A stretch of 64,000 nucleotides of DNA, from positions 2,480,001 through 2,544,000 of the forward strand of contig NZ_MSCJ01000001.1 of assembly GCF_002954615.1 (NCBI RefSeq), in the 5' to 3' direction. Within the stretch, counting starts at the first letter, position 1, and each line of letters starts with the position of its first letter. Source of the stretch: Photobacterium angustum. GTDB lineage: Bacteria; Pseudomonadota; Gammaproteobacteria; Enterobacterales; Vibrionaceae. Below, in pieces: positions 21,520 through 33,301 of this stretch. A program made the translations under genes and the position numbers. Below the pieces are notes generated by a model that worked only from the letters and a program-made list of their open reading frames with translations, did not search any database and had not been told where the DNA came from.

Positions 21520-22816
21520 GAGCGTCTTTTTTATCATTATTTAATTGAGTAGGCTCACTAAGTAAAGCCTCAGGATCGGTAGCAACTTGCTGTACCGCTC
21601 CGTCCATATTATCAAGCGCTTCATCATCAATTTCAGCCGGCTCTGCTGACTCAAATTTCTCCGCGATGCGCTGCTCAAAATCAATACGAATAAGAATGGC
21701 AACTGCTGCTGCCATAATAAATAAACTGGAACCACCGTAACTGATAAGTGGTAGCGTTAGACCTTTGGTTGGAACAATACCTGCAGCTGCACCAACGTTA
21801 ACAAGGGTTTGGAATGCAAACCAAAAACCGAAGCCAAATGCCAGAAATCCACCAAACAGCAAACCACTTTCAAGACATTTACGACCAATCATTAAGGCCT
21901 TGTAAACCAGCGCAAACAGTAAACACAGTACAACAATAACGCCAGCTAAGCCTAACTCTTCAGCCAATACCGCAAATACAAAGTCTGTGTGTGCTTCAGG
22001 AAGATAAGCCAACTTTTGGATTGAGTTACCTAAGCCTTGTCCGAACCATTCACCACGACCAAATGCCATTAATGATTGAGTGAGCTGATAACCACTACCG
22101 TAAGGATCTTGCCATGGGTTAAGAAATGACGTTACGCGGCGCATACGATATGGCTCTAAAACGATCAAAAAGGCTATCCCCACAAGAGCGGTACCTAGCA
22201 TCATTAAAAATTGCCAGAGTTTTGCACCTGCAATAAATAGCATACCGATAGTGGTAACGAACATTACTACCGATGAACCTAAATCGGGCTGCATCAGTAA
22301 TAGCACACAAAGAATCCCCAATACGGCCAGCGGTTTTAAGAAGCCAATAAAACTACCGCGCACTTGGTTATATTGTCTGACGAGGTAACCTGCGAGAAAT
22401 ATAAACAAAGAGAGCTTGGCAACTTCGGCTGGCTGAAGGTTAAATATGCCTAATGGGATCCAACGCGCAGCACCATTAACTGAACGGCCAATAATTAACA
22501 CAACGGCGAGTAAAATTATGGATACCAACAGCATAGGGAAACTGTATTGCTTCCATTTAGCTAATGGTATTTGCAATACAATGGCAGCAATAAAAATCGC
22601 GCCACAAAGAAAGAATGCGTGACGATAAGCAAAATAAAAAGGAATGCCTGTAAGGCGTGTCGCGACAGGAACAGAAGCCGATGTCACCATCACAAGGCCT
22701 GTGATCATCAATGCAATTGCGATCCAAACCAATTGGCGATCATATAAACAGGGCTTACTTGGTTTAATAAACCAGCCCCCCACAGCGGCAAATCCATTAC
22801 GGATCATACTAAACAT
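21506..22816 (-). CDS. ftsW: Septal peptidoglycan glycosyltransferase FtsW
   Basis: FtsW is a SEDS-family glycosyltransferase that works with FtsI at the septum. The 436-residue polytopic protein has about ten hydrophobic segments, the SEDS signature [25 protein letters not shown] and the conserved loops QPDLGSSVV and LAEELGLAG. The acidic C-terminal tail of about 50 residues is longer than in E. coli. The ATG at 22816 overlaps the murD stop (TGATG). Confidence 0.96.
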   Translation of the reverse strand: MFSMIRNGFAAVGGWFIKPSKPCLYDRQLVWIAIALMITGLVMVTSASVPVATRLTGIPFYFAYRHAFFLCGAIFIAAIVLQIPLAKWKQYSFPMLLVSIILLAVVLIIGRSVNGAARWIPLGIFNLQPAEVAKLSLFIFLAGYLVRQYNQVRGSFIGFLKPLAVLGILCVLLLMQPDLGSSVVMFVTTIGMLFIAGAKLWQFLMMLGTALVGIAFLIVLEPYRMRRVTSFLNPWQDPYGSGYQLTQSLMAFGRGEWFGQGLGNSIQKLAYLPEAHTDFVFAVLAEELGLAGVIVVLCLLFALVYKALMIGRKCLESGLLFGGFLAFGFGFWFAFQTLVNVGAAAGIVPTKGLTLPLISYGGSSLFIMAAAVAILIRIDFEQRIAEKFESAEPAEIDDEALDNMDGAVQQVATDPEALLSEPTQLNNDKKDAHDKE

Positions 22817-24156
22817 CAAATATTTCCTGAAACCGAATCTTGTAACTGAATCGCTTGTTCAACAAAAGCATCGCCACGTGCCATGAAGTTGGCAAATTGA
22901 TCCCAACTAGCACAAGCCGGCGATAATAAAACCATATCTCCAGATTGAACGGTGCGGCTAATACAGACCATAGCATCACTCATGGTTTCAACACTGATGG
23001 CGTTATCAACAACATCGTTAAATAAGTGTCGATCACGACCAAAGCTATACAACTGTACGTTTAAGTCAGCTAAAACAGGTTTTAGTTCACTGAACTCGGC
23101 CCCTTTGCTATCACCGCCCATCAATAGATGTAATTTACCCTCAAGCTGCAAACCATTCAGCGCTGCTAACGTGCTTGCAAGGTTCGTGGCTTTTGAATCA
23201 TTAACCCATCGAACACCATGACGATTAACCGCAAGTTGGCAACGATGCGCAAGGCCGGTATAACGTTGCATTGCACGACATGCTGCATCACGCGGGATCC
23301 CTGCAGCATCAGCAAGTGCAAGTGCTGCTAAACAGTTGGCAACATTGTGGCGACCAACTAAAGCAATATCAGCCACAGCCATTACAACTTCACCGTTCAC
23401 CGCTAGCCACTCTTTGCCATTCACTAAAACAATGCCATAGTCTTGATCATCAAAACCAAAGCTTGTCAATGCACCGTTAAACTGAATCGGTTTTGTTGCT
23501 AAATCATCACGGTTGAAAACAGCCAGCTTTGCGTGATCAAAAATACGCATTTTCGCTTGGCTATATTGTGCTAAACCGCCAGGGTAGCGATCCATGTGAT
23601 CTTCAGAAAGGTTTAAGTAAACAGCGGCAGTTAACTCAAGAGAAGTCGTTGTTTCTAATTGGAAGCTCGATAGCTCTAACACATAAAGTGCATGTTGTTG
23701 CGCCAGCATATCAAGGGCTGCAAAGCCAATATTACCGCCAACGCCAACATTAACTCCCGCTTCTTTTGCCATTTCACCGACTAAGCTCGTCACGGTACTC
23801 TTACCGTTTGAGCCAGTAATTGCCACAACAGGTTTATCGACTTCACGAGCAAACAGCTCAATATCACCAATAATTTCAATACCCGCTTCTGCTGCAACAA
23901 CAAGCTCTGGCGTTGCTAATGCAATACCAGGGCTTGCAACGATTAAGTCAGCGGACAATAACCACTCGGTATTCCATTGCCCGCTACATAACTCAACAGA
24001 ATCTGGCAATTGATCTTGGCCGGGTGGATTGTCACGCGTATCAATCACTTTAATGGTCAATGATTGCGGTAGACGCATTAAATGATTTACAACCGATAGC
24101 CCTGTCATACCTAGACCGATAACAACGATCTTATTCACACCAGCCAAGCCTTTCAT
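22816..24156 (-). CDS. murD: UDP-N-acetylmuramoyl-L-alanine--D-glutamate ligase MurD
   Basis: MurD adds D-Glu to UDP-MurNAc-L-Ala. The 446-residue protein has the N-terminal [16 protein letters not shown] fold, ATP loop [12 protein letters not shown], the [11 protein letters not shown] motif and the C-terminal [20 protein letters not shown] segment. It is tightly packed between mraY (2 bp) and ftsW (overlap). Confidence 0.96.
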   Translation of the reverse strand: MKGLAGVNKIVVIGLGMTGLSVVNHLMRLPQSLTIKVIDTRDNPPGQDQLPDSVELCSGQWNTEWLLSADLIVASPGIALATPELVVAAEAGIEIIGDIELFAREVDKPVVAITGSNGKSTVTSLVGEMAKEAGVNVGVGGNIGFAALDMLAQQHALYVLELSSFQLETTTSLELTAAVYLNLSEDHMDRYPGGLAQYSQAKMRIFDHAKLAVFNRDDLATKPIQFNGALTSFGFDDQDYGIVLVNGKEWLAVNGEVVMAVADIALVGRHNVANCLAALALADAAGIPRDAACRAMQRYTGLAHRCQLAVNRHGVRWVNDSKATNLASTLAALNGLQLEGKLHLLMGGDSKGAEFSELKPVLADLNVQLYSFGRDRHLFNDVVDNAISVETMSDAMVCISRTVQSGDMVLLSPACASWDQFANFMARGDAFVEQAIQLQDSVSGNI

Positions 24157-24158
24157 TT

Positions 24159-25241
24159 TTAACGAACCTTAAGCGTTGCTAACGCAATCAATACCAACAT
24201 CAATGTAATAATCCAAAAGCGCACAATAACACGTGGCTCTGGCCAGCCTTTTAACTCGTAATGGTGATGGATAGGCGCCATACGGAAGATACGTTGGCCA
24301 CGTAGTTTGTATGATCCTACTTGTAGAATTACCGATACGGTTTCCATTACAAACACACCACCCATGATCACTAACAATAGCTCTTGGCGAACAAGCACAG
24401 CAATCGTACCCAGTGCGCCACCTAATGCTAATGAGCCCACATCGCCCATAAAGACTTGTGCTGGGTAGGTGTTAAACCATAAGAAACCAAGACCGGCACC
24501 AACGATAGCAGTACATACAATCACCAGCTCGCCAGCATCTTTGATGTACGGAATATGAAGATATTCGGCGTAGTTAAAGTTACCTGTTGCCCATGCAATA
24601 AAAGCAAGGCCTGCCGATACCATGACGGTCGGCATAATCGCCAAGCCGTCAAGACCATCAGTTAGGTTAACTGCGTTACTGGTACCGACAATCACAAAGT
24701 AAGTCATGACGATGTAGAACAAACCTAGTTGTGGCATAACATCTTTAAAGAAAGGAACCACAAGCTGAGTCGCAGCCGTGTCTTTACCGTATGCATATAG
24801 TGCAAACGCGACAACAAGTGCAATCGCTGATTGCCAGAAGTACTTCCAGCGTGCAATCAAACCGTCCGTGTTTTTACGGACAACTTTGCGGTAATCATCA
24901 ACAAAACCGACTGCACCATAACCCAACATGACCACTAAAACGGCCCAGACATAAGGGTTAGATAAATCACACCACAGTAATACCGTAAATGTGATCGCAG
25001 CAAGGATCATGATACCGCCCATCGTTGGAGTACCACGCTTGCTAAAGTGTGATTCAGGACCTTCGTTACGTACGACTTGACCAATTTGCAACATTTGCAA
25101 ACGGGCAATCATACGAGGCCCCATCCATAACGAAAACAGCAACGCTGTCAGAATACTCATGATCGCTCGGAATGTTAGGTATTCGAACAATCTGAAAAAA
25201 GGGAGTGTTGACTGAAATTGTTCAGCTAACCAGTAAATCAT
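24159..25241 (-). CDS. mraY: Phospho-MurNAc-pentapeptide translocase MraY
   Basis: MraY transfers phospho-MurNAc-pentapeptide to undecaprenyl phosphate, forming lipid I. The 360-residue integral membrane protein matches the E. coli length. The conserved loops are seen: FVDDYRKV (with the DDxxK acidic residues), [23 protein letters not shown] and the [15 protein letters not shown] histidine loop. Its ATG shares one base with the murF stop (TAATG). Confidence 0.97.
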   Translation of the reverse strand: MIYWLAEQFQSTLPFFRLFEYLTFRAIMSILTALLFSLWMGPRMIARLQMLQIGQVVRNEGPESHFSKRGTPTMGGIMILAAITFTVLLWCDLSNPYVWAVLVVMLGYGAVGFVDDYRKVVRKNTDGLIARWKYFWQSAIALVVAFALYAYGKDTAATQLVVPFFKDVMPQLGLFYIVMTYFVIVGTSNAVNLTDGLDGLAIMPTVMVSAGLAFIAWATGNFNYAEYLHIPYIKDAGELVIVCTAIVGAGLGFLWFNTYPAQVFMGDVGSLALGGALGTIAVLVRQELLLVIMGGVFVMETVSVILQVGSYKLRGQRIFRMAPIHHHYELKGWPEPRVIVRFWIITLMLVLIALATLKVR

Positions 25242-26623
25242 TATTTATCTTCCTGCAAGGCTGCAATTACGTCTTCCATCTTTGAACTTCTTGCGCCTTT
25301 TACTAGCACAGTGACAGTCTCAGCATCAGGTTGACGAGAATATTGTTGTAATTGTTGTTTCAGTGACATGATTAGCGCACCTTTATCACTGAAATGTTGT
25401 CCTTGATTGCACTCACTAACCACAGCGCTTGAGTGACCAAACGTCATCACACAATCAAGCTGTTTTTCTAAAGCATATTCGCCCACTTCTCGGTGTAAAT
25501 TATCACTTTCTTCACCCAGTTCAGCCATATCGCCAAAAATGAAGTAGCGCTTACCTTCAAAGCTTGCTAGCACATCAATCGCTGCTTTTACCGCAGCAAC
25601 ACTGGCGTTATAGGTATCATCAATCAGACGTAACCCGGCAAGAGGCTCTGTAATATCAAGGCGACCTTTTACATTCGCCATGGTTTCTAGTCCAGCTTTA
25701 ACATCAGCTAATTTCGCCCCTAATGAGACAGTTAACGCAGCAGCAGCTAATGCATTTGACACATTATGCATTCCCGCAAGTGCTAAATTAATGTCGATCT
25801 TGCCAATTGGGGTGCACATTGTAAAACAGGCTAACCCTTGAGTGGTAATCTTTATCTTCTCGGCAAAATAATCCGCTTGATGCGAATCTGTCGAGAATGT
25901 TAATACTTGATGCTCTGCTAATAATGGCTGCCATAACGCTAAATCATTCGATTCAAGATTAATAATCGCAGTACCGTTTTGTACCAATCCTTCGAAGATT
26001 TCACCTTTTGCTTTTGCTACACCTTGTAGCGAGCCGAAACCTTCTAAATGTGCAGCCGCAATATTATTAATCAATGCCACATTAGGCTTAACTAAATTCG
26101 TGGTATACGAAATTTCATTTTGATGATTAGCACCAAGTTCAATAACTGCATATTGATATTCAGGCGTTAAACGCAATAACGTCAGTGGCGCACCAATGTC
26201 ATTATTAAAATTACCGGCGGTTGCTAATACTTGACCTTTGTTGGCCAAAATCGCAGCAGACATTTCTTTTACGGTTGTTTTACCGCAACTCCCGGTTAAT
26301 GCTACTGTCTGTAAACCGTACTTTTCTGTCATTTGTGCTTTAAGCCACGCCCCCATCATACCTAAAGCAATGCGTGTATCACTAACCACTAACTGTGGTA
26401 ACTCAACAGGTAAGGGTTTACTTACCAACAGCGCTTTAGCACCGTTTTCTTTCGCTGTTTGACAGAAATCATGAGCATCAAAACGCTCACCCTTTAACGC
26501 GATAAATAACGTTTCTGATGGGATGTTACGTGTATCTGTCGATACTGCAGCAATTGAAACATCAGCGCCAATTAACTCGGCATTTAATACCGATGCAAGC
26601 TGACTTAGTTGAACGTCAATCAT
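25241..26623 (-). CDS. murF: UDP-MurNAc-tripeptide--D-alanyl-D-alanine ligase MurF
   Basis: MurF adds the D-Ala-D-Ala dipeptide to complete the pentapeptide precursor. The 460-residue ligase has the ATP loop [12 protein letters not shown], the central [12 protein letters not shown] motif, the [12 protein letters not shown] segment and [13 protein letters not shown]. Its start overlaps the murE stop by 4 bp, indicating coupled translation. Confidence 0.96.
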   Translation of the reverse strand: MIDVQLSQLASVLNAELIGADVSIAAVSTDTRNIPSETLFIALKGERFDAHDFCQTAKENGAKALLVSKPLPVELPQLVVSDTRIALGMMGAWLKAQMTEKYGLQTVALTGSCGKTTVKEMSAAILANKGQVLATAGNFNNDIGAPLTLLRLTPEYQYAVIELGANHQNEISYTTNLVKPNVALINNIAAAHLEGFGSLQGVAKAKGEIFEGLVQNGTAIINLESNDLALWQPLLAEHQVLTFSTDSHQADYFAEKIKITTQGLACFTMCTPIGKIDINLALAGMHNVSNALAAAALTVSLGAKLADVKAGLETMANVKGRLDITEPLAGLRLIDDTYNASVAAVKAAIDVLASFEGKRYFIFGDMAELGEESDNLHREVGEYALEKQLDCVMTFGHSSAVVSECNQGQHFSDKGALIMSLKQQLQQYSRQPDAETVTVLVKGARSSKMEDVIAALQEDK

Positions 26624-28137
26624 GCCAATTCCTTTAATAATGCAGCTACCGTTTCGCGGTCAGAGTAGTGAATAGTACGATCAGCGAGAATTTGATAGTC
26701 CTCATGTCCTTTACCAGCCACTAAGATAATATCTTGGCAAGAGGCATGAGTAAGTGCATGACGGCAAGCCGTTTCGCGATCATGAATAATGATTGCTGAT
26801 TCTGGAGAAATAAGACCAGCAAGCATATCTTCAACAATCCGGTTTGGATCTTCACTGCGAGGGTTATCGTCAGTCAGAATAACTTGATCTGCAAGGCGCT
26901 CGGCAACTTCAGCCATCATAGGGCGTTTACCGCTATCACGATCACCACCGCAACCAAAAATACACCACAACTTACCGTCACAGTGCACACGTAGTGCTTG
27001 CAATGCTTTCTCTAACGCATCTGGTGTATGAGCATAATCGACCACCATCATAGCTTTGTCAGTGTCTTGAAAAACTTCCATACGTCCAATTACTGCTTGT
27101 AATTGGGGGGCTTTTTCAAGTAAATCCGCCATTGAATGGTTAGTTGCAAGTAATGTTGCTAGCGCTAATAACAAGTTGGTGGCATTAAATGATCCAACCA
27201 AAGGCGCGGTAAACTTACCGTGCCCCCAACTTGAGTCAAACTCAATGGTGACACCTTGTGTGCTAAACCGGACATCTGTCGCCCACAGCTTTAGTCCTGC
27301 ATGGTTGGCAACCGCTTGTGGATCAATCGCCACTGCCACCGTATTCGGTATATCTTTAAGCCATGACGCCCCGACAGCATCATCTGCATTGATGATCGCA
27401 ATGCCACTTTGATGTTCAGTAAACAATGACTTCTTAGCATCAGCATAATTTTGCATGTTGCCATGATAATCTAAATGATCACGACTTAAATTGGTAAAGA
27501 TACTCGCTTTAAAACGAAGATCACGAATACGACCTTGAACCAATCCATGCGATGAAACCTCCATCGCAGCAAAATCAGCACCTTGCTCTACCAGTTGAGC
27601 TAAGGTTTGTTGAATTTCAATCGCGCTACCTGTGGTATTTGCAGCAGGTTTTAAATCAATCAACAAACCATTTCCGGTCGTCCCCATCACGCCAGCTTTG
27701 TAGCCAACAAGATTTGCCCATTGTGCTAATAATTGACTGATGGTGGTTTTACCATTTGTTCCCGTAACGGCATACAGTGCCAGCTTTTGATCGGGATGAT
27801 CAAAGAAACGTCCAGCAATTGCGGAAAGCTTCTGATTAAGATCCTGAAGATAAATAATATACACACCATCTTTAAGTGCTATATCACCTTCATTAGCGAT
27901 CCCATCAGCCTCAGCAATAATCGCACTTGCACCAGCCTTTATCGCCGTTTCAATAAATCGACGACCGTCAACAGTATGCCCATTCACCGCAGTAAATAAA
28001 CTTCCAGCGGTGACTTCTCTACTATCTAATGTTATCGCGTCAATCAGGCTCTCTGTAAGTTCAAGAGGCAACTTATCAATAGCCAGCCATGGTGATAACA
28101 GCGCCCCTAATTTCATCACACTCTTCGACGATGCCAT
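26620..28137 (-). CDS. murE: UDP-MurNAc-L-Ala-D-Glu--meso-diaminopimelate ligase MurE
   Basis: MurE adds the third residue of the stem peptide. The 505-residue protein has the ATP loop TGTNGKTTISQL, the FTNLSRDHLDYHG motif and the substrate-selecting DNPRSEDP box; DNPR marks meso-diaminopimelate enzymes rather than lysine enzymes. It starts 3 bp after ftsI. An internal ATG at codon 8 is an alternative start. Confidence 0.96.
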   Translation of the reverse strand: MASSKSVMKLGALLSPWLAIDKLPLELTESLIDAITLDSREVTAGSLFTAVNGHTVDGRRFIETAIKAGASAIIAEADGIANEGDIALKDGVYIIYLQDLNQKLSAIAGRFFDHPDQKLALYAVTGTNGKTTISQLLAQWANLVGYKAGVMGTTGNGLLIDLKPAANTTGSAIEIQQTLAQLVEQGADFAAMEVSSHGLVQGRIRDLRFKASIFTNLSRDHLDYHGNMQNYADAKKSLFTEHQSGIAIINADDAVGASWLKDIPNTVAVAIDPQAVANHAGLKLWATDVRFSTQGVTIEFDSSWGHGKFTAPLVGSFNATNLLLALATLLATNHSMADLLEKAPQLQAVIGRMEVFQDTDKAMMVVDYAHTPDALEKALQALRVHCDGKLWCIFGCGGDRDSGKRPMMAEVAERLADQVILTDDNPRSEDPNRIVEDMLAGLISPESAIIIHDRETACRHALTHASCQDIILVAGKGHEDYQILADRTIHYSDRETVAALLKELA

Positions 28138-28140
28138 TAT

Positions 28141-29898
28141 TTAGACTCCCTTATCCACATCAACTTTATGCAACGTATCTGCATCTGGCGGCACATTTAA
28201 AATCTGTAAAGCGCTACCTAATACTTTTGACAGAATTGGCGCAGCAACAGCACCACCATAGAAAACTTTACCTTTCGGCTCATTGACCATAACGACGATT
28301 GCTAAACGTGGGTTGCTGATCGGTGCAACACCGACGGTATAGGAGAAATAATCATCACCGTAACCACCAGCAATCGCTTTTTTCGCAGTACCCGTTTTCA
28401 CACCAACACGATAACCAGGAACGGCCGCACGCCAGCCACCGCCACCACCTTTTTTATCGGTTACTGATTCAATCATTAACAATACTTTCTTAACGATCGC
28501 TGGATCGAGCACTTGCTCACCAGGTACGACTCTTTCAGTTTTTAGTATTGATAGTGGACGCTTAATGCCATACGCACCCAACGTAGTGTAGGCATGAAGC
28601 AACTGAATCGGCGTTAACGATAAGCCATAGCCGTACGCTAACGTTGCACGTTCAATATCAGACCAACGGTAACGGTTAGGGAAGTGGCCAGTTGTTTCAC
28701 CGATCAAGTTAATACCTGATGGCTCATCAAAACCGACTTTACGATACGTATCAAGGATGTAGTCAACAGGCATAGCAAGTGACAACTTGGTCACACCGAT
28801 GTTACTCGACTTTTGTAGAATGCGTTGTACCGTCGCTAACGGTTCAACACGTGAAACATCGGTTATAACCTTGCTTCCAACACGGAAGTGCTTACTTTGA
28901 GGGATCGCAATTAAAGTATGTTCATTCGCAATACCGTGTTTCATCGCGGTATACACGACAAACGGCTTAACCGTTGAGCCCGGTTCAAAAGTATCGGTAA
29001 TGACGCGGTTACGCATCTTGTATGGTTGACGATCATTGCGATTATTTGGGTTGAACGACGGCGCATTAACCATCGCCAAAATTTCACCAGTACGCACATC
29101 TGATATGGCGATGCTAACTGACGTAGCTGGGATATCCATCACGCCTTCTTTTGCCGCTCGATAGGCGACGGCCTGAATTCTTTGGTCAATACTGAGCTGT
29201 AACGGTTTGCCCGGTTGACGCTTTTGTTGGGAAATATTTTCAACCACACGACCATAACGGTCTTTACGTACGGTACGGCGACCCGGCTCACCCGTTAACC
29301 AGCCATCATAGGTTTTCTCGACACCATCAAGACCATGGCCATCGATGCCAGTAAAACCTAATAAGTGTGCACTAACTTCACCTGAAGGATAAAAACGACG
29401 AGATTCATCTTTTAAGCCAATACCGGGAAGTTTTAATTTGTGGACGTAATTTGCCATGGCGGGGCTAACTTGACGGGCAAGATAAATAAAGCGGCGATTT
29501 TTCTTTGTTTCTAATTCATGTAATAGCCAAGTGCGATCGAGATCTAGCACATCAGCTAATGCATGCCATCGCTCTACATCACTTAAGCCACCATGCTTAA
29601 ATATTTCTGCAGGGTTAGCGAATACAGCTTGAACAGGCACACTAACAGCCAACTGTTCACCGTTACGATCAGAGATAATACCGCGCGCAGAAGGCATCAA
29701 CTTAGTACGTAAAGAACGCGCATCACCTTCTTGAATAAGGCGACCCGGTTCAAGTACCTGAATATAAGCGGCACGAGCAATTAAGCCGAAAAATCCTAAC
29801 AGGATAAAAATACAAACAACAGTAAAGCGCCATTTAATAAATGGTTTGGCTTTCTTGGTTACGCTATTTTTCGACGTCGAACGATTGAATAATTTCAT
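28141..29898 (-). CDS. ftsI: Septal transpeptidase FtsI (PBP3)
   Basis: FtsI cross-links septal peptidoglycan together with FtsW. The 585-residue class B penicillin-binding protein has a cytoplasmic N-terminus, one membrane anchor (about 24-44), a pedestal domain and the transpeptidase motifs STVK with catalytic Ser308, SSN (QKSSNIGV) and KTGTAKK. It starts 2 bp after ftsL. Confidence 0.97.
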   Translation of the reverse strand: MKLFNRSTSKNSVTKKAKPFIKWRFTVVCIFILLGFFGLIARAAYIQVLEPGRLIQEGDARSLRTKLMPSARGIISDRNGEQLAVSVPVQAVFANPAEIFKHGGLSDVERWHALADVLDLDRTWLLHELETKKNRRFIYLARQVSPAMANYVHKLKLPGIGLKDESRRFYPSGEVSAHLLGFTGIDGHGLDGVEKTYDGWLTGEPGRRTVRKDRYGRVVENISQQKRQPGKPLQLSIDQRIQAVAYRAAKEGVMDIPATSVSIAISDVRTGEILAMVNAPSFNPNNRNDRQPYKMRNRVITDTFEPGSTVKPFVVYTAMKHGIANEHTLIAIPQSKHFRVGSKVITDVSRVEPLATVQRILQKSSNIGVTKLSLAMPVDYILDTYRKVGFDEPSGINLIGETTGHFPNRYRWSDIERATLAYGYGLSLTPIQLLHAYTTLGAYGIKRPLSILKTERVVPGEQVLDPAIVKKVLLMIESVTDKKGGGGGWRAAVPGYRVGVKTGTAKKAIAGGYGDDYFSYTVGVAPISNPRLAIVVMVNEPKGKVFYGGAVAAPILSKVLGSALQILNVPPDADTLHKVDVDKGV

Positions 29899-29900
29899 GT

Positions 29901-30221
29901 TTATTGGATAACAATTTCACTATCAGCGGATGGTCGTTGCATTTTGAGTTCAGTCTCAGCTAATCGTTCAATACGACTGTGCTCTGCAAGCGAATTTTCT
30001 TCGAGGATCTGATTTCGCCATTCCACATCATATCCTTCACGTTCAGTTAACAATTGTTCTTGTTTCACAATTTGCTGGCGTGTGTCATGGGTGATGTACA
30101 CCACTGACAATGCTGATGCGAGAATAATAAAAGAAAGAATGAGAGGAACAAGCCCGACAGTGACGAGATCACGTCCAATCAGGCGAGCCAGATTCAATGA
30201 TGATTCTGTAGGTTGCTTCAT
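29901..30221 (-). CDS. ftsL: Cell division protein FtsL
   Basis: FtsL is a small bitopic protein that forms the FtsQLB activation complex. The 106 residues have one membrane span ([22 protein letters not shown], roughly 19-40) followed by a periplasmic coiled coil ([20 protein letters not shown] onward) that ends in the conserved [12 protein letters not shown] segment. It overlaps rsmH by 4 bp (ATGA) and sits immediately before ftsI. Confidence 0.93.
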   Translation of the reverse strand: MKQPTESSLNLARLIGRDLVTVGLVPLILSFIILASALSVVYITHDTRQQIVKQEQLLTEREGYDVEWRNQILEENSLAEHSRIERLAETELKMQRPSADSEIVIQ

Positions 30222-31165
30222 AGACGCTCAGCCAACCGTAGTACAGAGCTACGCGCTCGCGTGTTGTACCCTAATTCATCTTGAGAAGGTTTAATCGCTT
30301 TGCCTACCGTTTTAAGCGCAGCACTACCTAAGGCTTTAATTTGCTCTTCAGTAAGCGGTAAACCAGCAGGAACTTCAGGTCCTTTGCTCTGTTTACGAAT
30401 AAAGCGTTTTACCATACGATCTTCCAAAGAGTGGAAACTGATCACTGATAAACGACCTTCAGGAGCTAAAATATTCACCGCACCGTTTAGCGCTGTTTCA
30501 ATTTCATCTAACTCACTGTTGATGTAAATACGAATCGCTTGAAAACTACGTGTTGCTGGGTGTTTGTGCTTATCTTTAAACGGCGATACCGCCGCAATTA
30601 AGCTTGCTAATTCACGGGTACGTGTTAGTGGCTCTTTTTCTGGGTTTTCACGGTGCTCAACAATACCGCGAGCAATACGCTTGGCAAAGCGCTCTTCACC
30701 AAACTCTTTTAGTACCCATGCAATATCATCCGCTTCCGCTTCAGCCAACCATTCAGCGGCTGACTGACCCGATGTCGGATCCATACGCATATCAAGCGGG
30801 CCATCTCGCATAAAGCTAAAGCCGCGTTCAGCATCATCTAATTGCGGTGATGACACACCTAAATCCAGTAACACACCATCAACACGACCAATTAAATCAC
30901 GCTCTTCCATGTATTTTTCCATGCCAGAGAATGGACCATGGATAATTTCGAAGCGAGGATCATCAATCTTCTGAGCTTCAGCAATCGCTTGAGGATCTCG
31001 GTCAATGCTGTATAGACGACCATTCTCACCTAAATGAGAAAGAATAAGGCGACTGTGTCCCCCACGGCCAAAGGTACCATCGATATAAATACCGTCGGGT
31101 TTAATTGCTAATCCGTCTACAGATTCATTCAGTAAAACGGAAACGTGCTCAAATTGTTCAGACAT
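30218..31165 (-). CDS. rsmH: 16S rRNA m4C1402 methyltransferase RsmH
   Basis: RsmH (MraW) methylates N4 of C1402 in 16S rRNA with S-adenosylmethionine. The 315-residue protein (E. coli 313) starts with [13 protein letters not shown] and has the SAM motif [33 protein letters not shown] and the [14 protein letters not shown] box. Its functional partner RsmI, which makes the 2'-O-methyl at the same nucleotide, lies only 1.3 kb upstream at 32441. Confidence 0.97.
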   Translation of the reverse strand: MSEQFEHVSVLLNESVDGLAIKPDGIYIDGTFGRGGHSRLILSHLGENGRLYSIDRDPQAIAEAQKIDDPRFEIIHGPFSGMEKYMEERDLIGRVDGVLLDLGVSSPQLDDAERGFSFMRDGPLDMRMDPTSGQSAAEWLAEAEADDIAWVLKEFGEERFAKRIARGIVEHRENPEKEPLTRTRELASLIAAVSPFKDKHKHPATRSFQAIRIYINSELDEIETALNGAVNILAPEGRLSVISFHSLEDRMVKRFIRKQSKGPEVPAGLPLTEEQIKALGSAALKTVGKAIKPSQDELGYNTRARSSVLRLAERL

Positions 31166-31179
31166 AAATATAAGTTCAG

Positions 31180-31638
31180 CTAAAGTGAAAGCTCACTAAG
31201 GCGCGATGACTGTGCTATCGCATCCTCAGCCTGAAGGTTGATATCGTGTTCAATTTGCTGTTGCCACAAAGATTCAGACCAAATTTCAAATTTATTTAAT
31301 TGGCCTACAAGCATAATCTTATCTTGTAAGTGCGCGTATTGTCGTAAGGTAGCAGGAAGTAGGATTCGTCCCTGCCCATCCATATCACATTCACTAGCGT
31401 GGCCGAGTAACAAACGTTGAATTCGACGCTCCGCAGGATGAAGGCTTGATAATGTCGCTAACTTCGCTTCAATGTGTACCCATTCATTAATGGGATAGAG
31501 CAACAAGCAAGAAAACTGGTGATCAATAGTGCATACGAATAAGCCATCGCAATGATTTATTACCTCCGCACGATAACGCTTAGGGATCGCAATGCGTCCT
31601 TTGTTATCGAGCGATATAACCGTTGCGCCTCTTAACAT
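31180..31638 (-). CDS. mraZ: Transcriptional regulator MraZ
   Basis: MraZ is the AbrB-like repressor of the division cluster and its first gene. The 152-residue protein has two SpoVT/AbrB-type halves, [16 protein letters not shown] (about residues 10-25) and [19 protein letters not shown] set of 10-bp-spaced TGGGN repeats, the known MraZ target, lies about 80 bp upstream, so autorepression is expected. Confidence 0.95.
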   Translation of the reverse strand: MLRGATVISLDNKGRIAIPKRYRAEVINHCDGLFVCTIDHQFSCLLLYPINEWVHIEAKLATLSSLHPAERRIQRLLLGHASECDMDGQGRILLPATLRQYAHLQDKIMLVGQLNKFEIWSESLWQQQIEHDINLQAEDAIAQSSRLSELSL

Positions 31639-31718
31639 TCACATGCCCATTCAATGATACTAAAAATCAGCCGTAGTAACCGACTTTAGCAGAATTAAAA
31701 ACAAAGAGAATGAGACAG

Positions 31719-31743
31719 CACCACTTTTCCCCACAAATTCCCA
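31719..31743 (-). promoter_or_regulatory. MraZ operator, three 10-bp-spaced repeats
   Basis: On the minus strand TGGGA (31743-31739), TGGGG (31733-31729) and TGGTG (31723-31719) recur exactly every 10 bp. This matches the TGGGN direct repeats bound by MraZ in other bacteria; the third unit is degenerate. They start 6 bp after the -10 of the predicted promoter. Confidence 0.8.
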
Positions 31744-31749
31744 CCATAA

Positions 31750-31779
31750 AGTGTACGTATGAGACAAAAACGATGTCAA
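31750..31779 (-). promoter_or_regulatory. Predicted dcw cluster promoter (Pmra)
   Basis: On the minus strand a perfect TTGACA (31779-31774), an 18-bp spacer and TACACT (31755-31750) precede the MraZ boxes. It would drive the long mraZ-to-murC transcript. Confidence 0.7.
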
Positions 31780-31798
31780 GCGTCTGACAGTAATTCAA

Positions 31799-31820
31799 AC
31801 AGAGTTCTAACACACTCTGT
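31799..31820. promoter_or_regulatory. Palindrome upstream of Pmra
   Basis: ACAGAGT (31799-31805) and ACTCTGT (31814-31820) form a 7-bp inverted repeat with an 8-bp spacer, 20 bp upstream of the -35. It looks like a dimeric regulator site, but I cannot name the regulator. Confidence 0.35.
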
Positions 31821-31858
31821 AGTCATCAAGCGAAAGTTATGTTTATGCGGGAATAAGA

Positions 31859-31896
31859 CGAAAAAAAGGTGGTGTTTGTTATCCAAACACCACCTT
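31859..31896 (-). terminator. rnpB terminator
   Basis: A 13-bp perfect stem (31866-31878 with 31884-31896) and a 5-nt loop are followed on the minus strand by seven T residues. It lies just after the 3' end of rnpB. Confidence 0.92.
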
Positions 31897-31902
31897 CTCT
31901 AA

Positions 31903-32293
<391 letters not shown>

Positions 32294-32410
32294 GGCACGG
32301 ATTGTATAAGACAACGATCACAGTTGCTAGCGAAAAACGAAACAAAATTACAGCCTGACTAAAAAAACAGCAAAAAAAGCTAATTCCCACCAAATCTAGT
32401 CATACAGCAC

Positions 32411-32436
32411 ACAAAAAATTAGCGGCCGTTAATTTT
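32411..32436 (-). terminator. rsmI terminator
   Basis: AAAATTA (32415-32421) and TAATTTT (32430-32436) flank GCGGCCGT and are followed on the minus strand by a short T-run. It begins right after the rsmI stop codon. Confidence 0.55.
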
Positions 32437-32440
32437 ATTT

Positions 32441-33301
32441 TTAGCCTAGGTTTTCTAAACCCCACTTATACAGCGCATTCTTTTTCGCACCATGAATTTC
32501 CGCTGTTAGTGCAGCAGCCTTTTTCAATGGTAATTCTTTGACTAACAAGCCCAGTGTGCGTAATGATTCTGCTGATAGCTCTTCTTTTTGCGCGCGATGA
32601 CCAGCGACTAAAACCACCATCTCACCACGAACACGATTACTGTCTTCAGCAAGCCACTCAATTAACTCTCCTAATGGCGCACCATGGATTGTTTCATAAG
32701 TTTTTGTTAACTCACGCGCTAATACTACTTGGCGTTCAGCACCAAGCACGGCTAACATATCACTCAGGGAATCATTAATACGATGTGGCGATTCGTAAAA
32801 AATTAACGTACGCTCATCGTTTGCTAACGCTTGAAAACAGTCACGGCGACCTTTACTTTTGGGTGGTAAAAAGCCCTCAAAGCTAAATCGGTCAGATGGT
32901 AAGCCTGCACCACTCAAGGCAGTGATTACTGCACATGGGCCTGGTAATGGCACAACTTTAACCCCCGCTTGACGACAGCGATTAACAAGATGATACCCTG
33001 GATCACTGATCAGTGGCGTACCAGCATCTGACACCAATGCAATACTGGTACCTGACTGAAGCTTTTCAATCAAGAAGTCAGCTTTTTGCTGCTCATTATG
33101 ATCATGAAGCGCAAAGGTGCGGGTTGAGATAGAGAAATGGGATAACAAGCGTGATGTATGGCGAGTATCTTCAGCAGCAATCAAATCTACATTTGCTAAC
33201 ACGTCTAATGCTCGTTGTGTTATATCAGCCAAATTACCGATGGGTGTAGGTACGATGTATAACGTAGCAACATCAACCATGCTTGAATTGGTTTCACTCA
33301 T
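32441..33301 (-). CDS. rsmI: 16S rRNA 2'-O-methyltransferase RsmI (C1402)
   Basis: RsmI uses SAM to methylate the ribose of C1402 of 16S rRNA. The 286-residue protein is a tetrapyrrole methylase-fold enzyme with the family signature [42 protein letters not shown] and [17 protein letters not shown]. It is divergent from lpoA across only 52 bp, as in E. coli. Confidence 0.96.
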   Translation of the reverse strand: MSETNSSMVDVATLYIVPTPIGNLADITQRALDVLANVDLIAAEDTRHTSRLLSHFSISTRTFALHDHNEQQKADFLIEKLQSGTSIALVSDAGTPLISDPGYHLVNRCRQAGVKVVPLPGPCAVITALSGAGLPSDRFSFEGFLPPKSKGRRDCFQALANDERTLIFYESPHRINDSLSDMLAVLGAERQVVLARELTKTYETIHGAPLGELIEWLAEDSNRVRGEMVVLVAGHRAQKEELSAESLRTLGLLVKELPLKKAAALTAEIHGAKKNALYKWGLENLG

